A stretch of DNA of 64,000 bases from NCBI GenBank assembly GCA_037576215.1, contig JBANDB010000012.1:186001-250000 (forward strand). Reading direction: 5' to 3'. This stretch comes from Armillaria gallica (Eukaryota; Basidiomycota; Agaricomycetes; Agaricales; Physalacriaceae). The position numbers were made by a program, and so were the translations under genes. Below the pieces are notes generated by a model, which made no database searches, had not been told where the DNA came from, and saw only the letters and a program-made list of their open reading frames with translations. This document shows, one piece after another, positions 56,401 through 64,000 of the stretch (its first letter is position 1; each line of letters starts with the position of its first letter).

Positions 56401-58265
56401 GCTGCTTGACTTGGGTTATAGCGTTTTATTTATGTGGACAGGATTAAGGCTCAATATCTTCCAAGGTGGTATGGTTCATTGCGATGTTTTGATATAGCAT
56501 TGAGGAGGAGAAGGGCATAAGTGAAGGGAAATCGGCCTTCAACGCATTTGTTTGAATATAGTGCGTCTTTTTCTTGTTTGTCCAGTTACTTGTCATCTCA
56601 TAATGACAAACAGATTACTTCAGGGACGTACATACATGATTGACACAGTGCATATGAATCCAAAGAATGAGAAGTGCTTATGAGTAGTATCTTCTGAAGA
56701 TTCATTTGTAATCGTTATAACTGTGCTGTTACTTGTTGGAATCACAATAACACCGCCATTGTGAGACGACTTCCGATAGTCTGAAATATGATTGCTGTTG
56801 ATTGGATGGAGCCTGTAGCATCAATGGTGTTTTGCAAAAACCGTCGGTACTCTTCTTTCTCACCCCTTTCATCTCTGACATCCTTTGTTACAGATTCCTA
56901 GTCATGCCTCAGATCATTCCTTCATGTTCTGTGAATCCATGTAGCTCTGCTCTTCCTGGTATTATCTCCTTGTGGCTTTTTCACACCTGTACGACATATT
57001 CATCATTCCACTGGAGTCTGGCTGATAATGTGCCTCATGCAGCATCCTCGATCCTGCCATCAATGTAACATAAACAATTTCAATCCTCACCCCGTGGTTG
57101 GCATCAACTACGTCCATCTCTGATGAGCAGTGGACCAACCTCTAGGAACCAGCATTTGAGGGCCATTGCATTCGAGTGGCATGATCCGAGTCCTATTAGT
57201 ATGCTCCCCAGTTCTGGAAATAGTGACCCAAATTCAGCACACGGAAACCAGCATGAAGTTCCGGATCCCTCTTTTCGCAGATCCATGACGTGCATCACCG
57301 GAAGCATCACAGTCAGCAGGCTTGTGAAGGTAGATTTCCATTACTGGATACCAAGGCCTCGCAGATTTATTAGCAGTGTGTTTCACGCAGATTCCATCAG
57401 TAACTAGTGCCTATTTTGTGAAGACCAGTCTCTGTCCTGGTCAAGCCTCTTGTAGGTCGCGAGAAATTGACAAGAGGCTATCCAAGTGGAATACAAAATT
57501 GGGGAGCCGTGGATATGGGTTCATGGGATGAAGATTTCGCATTGACGGGTAATTAGAAAGGGACGAGACCTTCTACGAGGGGTCCAGTATGAGTTGCTGT
57601 TGTCAAGAGATTGGTAAGAAGTAGCAATGATGATTGGTTATTGATGGCTGCGACTACCAAGCTCTGAGATAATAACAAGCTAGAGAGCTTGTTGTTCTTC
57701 GACCACCTGTAAAGAATAATGTTTAGCTCGGCACGATACGACGAAACAGAGAAAAACACATATCAATGATTTCCATGAATCCACCTCTCCTGACTGTAGT
57801 GAATCCCTGTAACATCAAGTGATGCATCATCCCTCCTTCCGCCTAGTCATATGAGATCAAAGCTTCAGGCAGACGAATGCATGCTATTCGCAATAAAGCA
57901 ACTGTCCTGAGCATGCCATAATTCTGTTGAGAAGAAATAGTAGAGGATATCAGGGAAAGATTCTTACCTTGGTGCCTTCCTGCGAAGTTAGAGACAGTTT
58001 ATCGCGTACCTCAGCCATGAAATCATAGCGCAATCACATAGAGAATTGAAGCGTAGCATTTTCATAGGATTCCAGAGCCCTGGTATACATAAGTGACGAT
58101 ACGACATACAGAAGGGCCGGGACATCCTCACTAAAATTCCCCAGACAGAGTCGACCACCATCCATTTGCAATGTTTCTAAGCCAGCCCCTCCAAGCACTA
58201 CAGAATGTAGAATAGTCACAGTCAGCCCTGATTGCAAAGAAGCACATCACCTACATGTCTGCAAA
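56400..58265. other. no supported gene
   Basis: Contains the repeat at 57148-57200 (see 52003-52056) and short frames. A minus-strand frame at 58034-58237 has no signature. Confidence 0.35.
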
Positions 58266-58556
58266 GTGGCAAAACAGAGTGGGCCAGAGTATCATCGACA
58301 TTGGAAAGAAGCGGAAATGAGTCGAAGAGAAGTTTCACAGTACTTCTACCCAGAAGTGAACGTGAGAGTGACAGCCGGCACATCAGACAGAAAGCTCGAA
58401 GATGAGAATTGCGTTGAAGTCGTCCAAGTAGGCTGGCAAGTTCGGTCCGATTTCGGCTTTGGCTCTCTTTCTACTCGTTCCAAGGCCGCTGTCGTCTTGT
58501 TCATGTTGTCTCTCGCTCTCGTTTTCTGGAGGATCTTTTTGTGGATAAACGAGTAG
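58266..58556 (+). CDS. possible small C-terminally anchored membrane protein or last exon
   Basis: A 96-aa frame whose last 25 residues are a clear membrane helix (AAVVLFMLSLALVFWRIFLW), preceded by a charged, Glu/Lys-rich part. The tail-anchored design is protein-like, but no homologue is recognised. It may be the last exon of a longer gene or chance. Confidence 0.3.
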   Translation: MAKQSGPEYHRHWKEAEMSRREVSQYFYPEVNVRVTAGTSDRKLEDENCVEVVQVGWQVRSDFGFGSLSTRSKAAVVLFMLSLALVFWRIFLWINE

Positions 58557-58644
58557 GGAGACCTGCGATACATTGAGTTCAGACCATGGAGTAAAATCAG
58601 TCTACGTACCAGTAGAAATTCTCCATCGTATATCACAAGGAATA

Positions 58645-59024
58645 CTGTACTATTTCATTCAAATCAAACTTCACGCATCACCAAGGCCTCGTTCAAGTAC
58701 GAAAAACTATTGTTAGTCACGCATCATGGGAGGCTCATTCAAATTGATTTTGCACTTTGTCACTGGTCCAAAACCAAAAAATTGCACTAATGAAGCTCTG
58801 ACTGGATAAAAACTTGAAAATTCAGCAGATACTTCCCTTTTTGATATTTGGTATAAAAATGTTCCAAAATTTCATCCTAAAGCTGTACAATTGAAGCTGA
58901 CTCCCAATTTTGAGGTTCAAATGTTTTCGTATGTCACACGTCCCCGATACCCCGTTCGAGCATTTGAATTGGTCCAAACGTGTCACACATCACACCATGG
59001 TTCGAATTGAATGAAATAGTACAG
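58645..59024. mobile_element. 380-bp Tc1/mariner-type MITE
   Basis: Terminal inverted repeats CTGTACTATTTCATTCAA are flanked by TA on both sides (58643-58644, 59025-59026). The empty site is visible in the paralogous sequence near 55955-55975, where one TA stands between ...caaggga and ttgttag. No coding capacity. Confidence 0.88.
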
Positions 59025-59026
59025 TA

Positions 59027-59380
59027 TTGTTAGGTGTTCTCCGGATACTTCACTGTCATTGCAGCATACTCTTGAATGGAATCGTTGTCGCCGTCAGGTG
59101 GTGGTTCGTTATCAAGAAAATCCAGATGAAAAAAAGCCGGTGATAAGAAAGGCAAAAGAATCCCAGGAAAATGATGAATCTTGCCAAAATGTTCCCACGG
59201 TAAAGCCAGGTAGAATGCGACGGCAAACACCGTGATGAACGATCAAAAAATGCGAATTGGGATGGTATAATGACCGAATACCTATATTCATAGGACTCGG
59301 AATTTGCAGTACCCACATGTCTTTCCATCTTAAAATTGATGATGGCCCTCGAAAGGTCATGTTTCACTTTCCCTCCCCTT
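59027..59380 (-). pseudogene. unknown gene family N, copy 2 (fragment)
   Basis: Paralogous to 55970-56270: FYLALPWEHFGKIHHFPGIL, LSPAFFHLDFLD, then an acidic C-terminus ending KYPENT. The upstream part is not readable in one frame. Together with the shared gagacctgcgatacattgag block, this shows that the surrounding DNA is a segmental duplicate of 54.38-56.3 kb. Confidence 0.45.
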
Positions 59381-59990
59381 CATCTCATCTCAACAATTCC
59401 TTGAATGGACAGAATATGGGATATCACAGGTACTAACTACCCTAGGTGACCCTGGAAAGCATTACACTGATCTGCCTTCGGGATTCTTGTAGTGCTTCGA
59501 AGCCAAGGCCTCCACACATGTCGCACAGAAACCCCCTGGAGACCTGTCATTACCATCGAAGACGGCCGTTCACAGCACGTACATGAAGTACAACTTGGGT
59601 CTGATGGGCAGAATCCTGACCAAAAGGCATCGGGATTCTGGTTGTGAGTCGTTGTTCTTTTGGTATCGCATGATGTTCACTCTCATTAGACATGAGGTCA
59701 ATGCCCCCTCAATTACAATTAAGGCATGGTACCGACTGATAGCGAGGAGGAGCAAGAAGAAACTTATCGGAACTGCCATATACTCATTGGTTCAGCTTGA
59801 AGTGAAGACACATAGTACGTGCTAAACAAACCACTACATACCTCCTCTAATCATGTATCTCCAGAAATAGAGGTCTCTCTCGTACCTCAGCGTAATAATA
59901 TCAACACCAATTCATCTTTATCGCCTATCATATTTATCCGAGTAAAACCTGCATCGTCCACCTGGCCGCATGAAAATGCCATCCCTACTC
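59381..59990. other. unresolved; possible 5' exons of the next gene
   Basis: Short frames on both strands. No start or splice chain could be fixed. Confidence 0.3.
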
Positions 59991-60923
59991 AGTCTTCCCA
60001 GCTCCAGATGTCAGTCAATCCCTACCCTCATCCCCCAATCCTGGTTATCTCGGGCCCAATATGCTCGGGTTGTTAATGACCCCTGCAAGCACCGGTAGCG
60101 GTAGCAGCACTCCCTGTTGGTCGTATGACGATATCTTCGAGCCTCTATTGTCATCATCCAGTTCTCTCCTCACCCTGCTGATGGTTCCTAGCCCGCTTCC
60201 TCAGCACTACGATATCAACCAACCCCTTCTGGAGTTCAACCTTACAGAACGTCTCATCTCGTCATTTATGATCTACCGGGAACTCAAATGCGCAAAGTTT
60301 GAAAACGATTTTGAGAGTGCGTTCTCGAAACAACAGGAGGAGTGGACATGTGTCGCAGCCTTGGTACACTGTGTTTCTCTCTAACGAATTATGTATCTAA
60401 ATAACTCTTTCGTAGCTCCTAGCACTTATAGCGTAAGTTCTATTCTCACTCTCTCAAATAAGATCCATCACTAAACACCACTTCCCACAGTGTGAACACC
60501 GCCGTTTTTGCTGTCACCCCAGATTCAGAATTCAAAGTAATGTCCTATGCTCGATTGACTGTTGCCGCTTCCACTATAGCCTCCAGGCTCGGACTGGGAT
60601 GTGACCTCTGGTTCATCAGCCGATATTGATTCAGCCCTACATCCACTCTCACACAACAGTCCCTAGATCTGTTTGGGACGCATTTCTTCTTCGCGTTCTC
60701 CATGCACATACCGATGCTGTGTCTTGTGGTGTCGTCGATGTGGTTGTTGGCATTTCTTGGCATTATGGCATATGTCATCAGTTCTGATATCGTCCTGGTC
60801 ATAGGCATCTTTGTTGGGGTGGGAATGACGGCGCAGATATGGGTGTTCGTGTTGTATTGGTGTGCAAGGAAAGTGGGGCACGGGCTGAGGATGGTGTTGA
60901 CGTGGTGGTGTGCTACAAGCTAA
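59991..60923 (+). pseudogene. multi-pass membrane protein of unknown function, one in-frame stop
   Basis: Exons (start unresolved)-60363, 60416-60432 (17 bases), and 60491-60923 join in phase. Readable segments: LLEFNLTERLISSFMIYREL, EEWTCVAALLLALIAVNTA across the two small introns, ARLTVAASTIASRLGLGCDL, then the final helices (FFAFSMHIPMLCLVVSSMWLL, then a Val/Ile-rich helix). The WTCVAAL...LALN-A-VF and A-A-S-[ST]-I-A-[ST]-x-L-G-[IL] pattern is one I remember from unannotated basidiomycete membrane proteins. A TGA at 60627-60629 interrupts the frame after WFISRY; a small unseen intron could remove it. The 5' end is not resolved. Confidence 0.55.
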
Positions 60924-61690
60924 ATGCGCTTCGCTACTCTTTTTCTTATTGATAATAATTTATGGAGAGCTTAATTATGCATCAGATATAAGCGGGACCT
61001 GGAATAAACACATTTTTGCATTATTCAGTGGACAAGATTTCAAGGCCATCCTGAAGGCGTCAACCGGATATCTGGCAATAGCTGAGTTTCATTGTTAAGT
61101 CTCAATGATTAAAGCTAGCTAAGATCAAATCGCAACATTAGAACACACTGTACTGCTCCCATTTTCTCTCGTCTCCTCCGATTGAAAACCCAGAAACGTG
61201 CCCTTCCTAACACAGTGGCAGATCTCAAATTATCCAGCATTCTCGTCATGATGGAGGATCCCAAGACCCTTCTGCCAGGAAGATTCTCCCCGATCGTGAA
61301 ATATACGTGTCTGACAGTGATTTCGGCGGATGGATGAAGCGTGAGGCACCCATACCAGTGATCTCTGACTTTAGTAATGCAGTTCAGGATGAGCAAGGCA
61401 TTTGTAGTGGTTTCATACAGCCGTATGTGTTTCATGCACAAGAAATAAGCTCAAATATCTTGGTTATCTGCGTTTGCACTTGCATGCATGCGTTTGTTGG
61501 GTGTCCTGTGCATTTGGGCTTACAAACACCTGTAAGATGATTGAATTAGCTACACCATAAGTAAGACTTTAATGCTGCACATGAGAGAGTTAAAGACCTG
61601 ACATAAGGTAAAAAGCAAAGGTAAAGAAGGGTGAAAGTCCAAAACGGCACATATGTAGCAGACAAAGGTCAGATTCAAGCTTCAAGGCCT
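60924..61690. other. no supported gene
   Basis: Short frames without signatures. Confidence 0.35.
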
Positions 61691-62380
61691 ATAAAAAAAG
61701 CGGAAAGTAACTGAAACTATACGTGAGGTATGTAAGTGGTCCATTGTACAGTATGGAAGGCTCATGGGGGTAGGGAACACAGCTGCATGAATGCAAGGAT
61801 GATCAACATAATCCACCCTACAATGTATGTGACCATACCAACAGAACCTACAAGGTAACCACATGCATCCCAAGCCCAAGACTTTGTCCATGAACATGGA
61901 AATAACCGTGTTAGCTTTGAGGTCCACTCAGGGAGGTTCATGCCACTTGTCACAAGCACAACAGATACTTTGGCTACTTCAAAGAGTCCTATGAAGACTG
62001 CGAAAGATGAAAACCGCCATAGCACCATTTCTGTGTCTGATGGAAAGTAGAATGACCAAGCAACACAATTGAAAGCCCTGAATAACGATCCTACACCAAC
62101 TAAGATCACAAAGCGTGTCGACTTTCTCTCTTCAATACCAGAGGAAGTTCAAAAGGCGCCATGTCCAATGTCAGGGTTTCCTGTGCTATGTTGATGCAAC
62201 TGCTCCGTGCTCTTTAACCTTGTCGTCGGATGGAAATCCTCCCCAATAATGGTACTTATGATCCCATTACAAACCCAGTCCACCCTTCTCGACGTTCATA
62301 TACATATTCTTCATGCATGCCCGAAATCTCCCCATCATCTTGAGTGCAGTGTTTGTCCACACTTTATTTTAATGTAGAAT
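61691..62380 (-). pseudogene. multi-pass membrane protein, family M copy 3 (5'-truncated)
   Basis: The minus-strand frame keeps the C-terminal third: AWSFYFPSDTEMVLWRFSS, PEWTSK, WIMLIILAFMQLCSLPP, then an in-frame TGA followed in the same frame by the expected ending (QWTTYIPHV). Upstream remnants (NPDIGHGAF, SSGIEERKSTRF) extend to about 62290. Exon 1 and the middle of the protein are missing. The most decayed of the three copies. Confidence 0.7.
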
Positions 62381-62488
62381 TACATACAGGATTTTTCATT
62401 CCTTTCCGTTTGAAGACCTTAAATTAAACTGAGGACTATTAAACAATAGGATAACCGGGGACGGTTATATCTCTTCATTCCCCGCGGA
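62381..62488. other. spacer before the right inverted arm
   Basis: AT-rich then GC-richer, with no gene. The sequence next to the arm (cccgcgga) differs from that next to the left arm. Confidence 0.4.
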
Positions 62489-63115
62489 TGTCAGGTCCGG
62501 TAACGGGCCGGTAAGAAACCGGCAGAGTAGAGCCGTGTCACGTCATTACGCGTGGCAACACGTCATCGACACGTAGTTAGATTATCAGTATAAATACCCC
62601 CCAATACCCCCACGAGAAATGAATAGCCAGCTTTTACCCACTTACAAATTACAACCAATTTTACTTGAGTACCTCTGAATAGTCATTCAGGCATCTCACG
62701 TGAGTCACAACTGAGTCACTCACGCGCAACATATCAACTTGAACCCAATTATCATTGCCATCACTGCCGAGAACGGCCATCACTGGCCCATCAGCCTCAT
62801 ATCATTTCACACCATCAGACCATCACATCACCCCATTGAGCTTCGAAATCAAAAGCTCAATCACAATCTATCGCATCAGCGCTACTACTATCTACCCTGA
62901 GCTTCGACTTACGAGCTCCATACTACCACCGATCTACCAAACTCGTCTCACCCACACGAAGCTTTGCCAACCCATAGCATTCGTGCTCTCCCCCATCGAC
63001 CTAACGTCAACGCACGGAATTACTTCTGTGCACGGAAATCAACTAACCCCGACTTCCGCTGACATCGGGACCTCACTAGGGAACACAAGAGAGACAATTA
63101 TGGATTCCTACAACA
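62489..63115 (+). repeat. candidate solo LTR, 627 bp (right copy)
   Basis: TGTCAGGTCC...CCTACAACA with TATAAATA at 62589-62596. The 5' end of this block coincides exactly with the inner edge of the inverted arm. No target duplication (GCGGA versus AAATA). Confidence 0.55.
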
Positions 63116-63533
63116 AAATATTCGACTGACAGGATTGGGCTGCCAGGTGTTCAAAGATACCGCCGACACCATCCTCGAAGCTCAGCTGGTATTCGAGAGA
63201 CGGTTTCCCAAGGGTATGTTTCAGAAACGGACACCAGATAATACCGACGACAACATGAGCATCGATATAAGCAATTGCTACCTCAAAAGTTGTAGGACCC
63301 ACTCACAGGACGAAGCATCATTCGAGAAGGGAGTCGACCCCAAGAGTATTCTTGCAGCGGCATGTACAAAGAGAACAACAAGGTCAGATTCTTTACCAGC
63401 AGCATAGATGACGAGGGCGAAAGACGGTGAGTAGATTCCAGGCTATTCTTTTCGTGACTCACTTTATATACAGATTCGATGTCGCGGAACCACATATTTT
63501 CAGAGAGGGAGACTTCATAGAGGTCCAACTGTC
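63116..63533 (+). pseudogene. fragment of an unknown multicopy basidiomycete gene (right arm)
   Basis: Mirror copy of 43788-44205; the GTGAGT...ACAG intron (63428-63474) joins GEGERR-type text to FDVAEPHIFREGDFIEVQ. Confidence 0.5.
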
Positions 63534-63535
63534 TA

Positions 63536-63680
63536 TTATTTCAGTAGCCATGAAGAGTTGTCGCATGCGCCGTGGACGCCTAGTATTAATGAGTTAGAAA
63601 AATGCAATGGTGGACTCGGATATAACAATGGGTTTACCCATAATAGCAGCAGCGATGAGGATGAGAGTACGAGCGAACAT
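63536..63680 (-). pseudogene. LysM paralogue, truncated (right arm copy)
   Basis: Mirror copy of 43641-43785, with the start codon complement at 63678-63680. Same truncation after the signal peptide. Confidence 0.75.
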
Positions 63681-63811
63681 GGTTCTTTGGATGCTGAAAC
63701 GTAGATTGTCTCCTTTGTCTCTTGTACTTTCAATAGCTCTTCCTCGTGCGGGGGCCGGATGGGTAATATTGTTTGGCTTTAACACCCAGTGCGCCAGTCG
63801 GTGTTTCTCCA

Positions 63812-64000
63812 TGTTACAACGAGGTCGGGCGAAGGTAGAAAAGAATAGCTACGTTTGCCAGTACGTACGTCGTGGTAAACGGCAAAGAGAATGTAGGTAA
63901 AGAAAATTTCTATGTATATTATGTAATTGGTCCAGCCACGTGCTATCAATCCCGCAAGCTCGCTCGCAATATCCAACACACTCCCTCGAGCTAAGGGATC
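63812..64000. other. unique flank to window end
   Basis: Begins right at the arm boundary; no gene visible. Confidence 0.4.

Larger units (their letters stand above)
62489..63811. repeat. right arm of the 1,323-bp inverted repeat
   Basis: Reverse complement of 43510-44832. The left arm continues into the LysM promoter, whereas the right arm breaks off at 63811 in unrelated DNA. The right arm is therefore the likely copy and the left arm the source. Confidence 0.92.

Noticed and set aside
62755..63129. 124-aa open frame (and its twin at 44192-44566) as a gene
   Set aside because: It lies within the LTR-like block and is identical only because the arms are near-identical. It has no domain, and its composition (Ser/Thr/Pro/Ile) matches untranslated LTR sequence.
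1..64000. tRNA or rRNA genes
   Set aside because: Looked for B-box-like GGTTCGA sequences and cloverleaf arms. The few hits (for example near 59000) lie in other elements and lack the rest of a tRNA.
1..64000. reverse transcriptase, integrase or gag-pol genes
   Set aside because: No frame shows the expected RT (YxDD-type) or integrase motifs. Only LTR-like ends were found.

Overview
The window looks like nuclear DNA of a filamentous basidiomycete, most likely an Agaricomycete. Genes are split by many short GT-AG introns of about 45-65 bases. The protein families are typical of that group: a CxC2-type KDZ transposase, a HET-domain protein, a Git3-like seven-helix receptor, an F-box protein and a single-LysM secreted protein. 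I saw no tRNA, rRNA, CRISPR array or organelle gene. I cannot name the species.

Layout. 1-6.1 kb: old decayed repeats, a frameshifted multi-pass membrane protein gene (minus strand) and its repeated 5' flank. 6.1-15.7 kb: a block that reads as one large KDZ DNA transposon, with four genes: a viroplasmin/RNase H1 N-terminal-like protein (intact), two unknown proteins (each slightly broken) and a 10-exon KDZ transposase whose only visible defect is a GT to AT splice donor change. 15.8-25.4 kb: relics, including a copy of the membrane gene's 5' flank, a HET gene scrap, decayed multicopy families and a striking array of four covarying hairpins at 21371-21496. 25.4-28.8 kb: a CACTA-like MITE and an intact HET-domain gene that has borrowed the same 5' flank. 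28.8-42 kb: more relics plus the one intact copy of the membrane protein gene (34248-35840). 42-64 kb: an intact LysM gene, then a 20.3-kb segment bounded by two nearly identical 1,323-bp inverted arms (43510-44832 and 62489-63811). Between the arms lie tandem Git3-like receptor pseudogenes, an F-box pseudogene, an intact five-exon gene of unknown function, two transposon insertions that mark each other's empty sites, an unknown membrane protein gene and a third, truncated copy of the multi-pass gene.

The genes do not form an operon or a pathway. The window is best read as a repeat-rich, rapidly duplicating accessory region in which intact genes (viroplasmin-like, HET, membrane protein copy 2, LysM, the 378-aa unknown) sit among related copies at graded stages of decay. 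Exon models were built by hand. Those for the viroplasmin-like gene, the KDZ transposase, the 10.5-kb gene, the Git3-like gene, membrane protein copy 2, the LysM gene and the 50-kb gene all close in phase.
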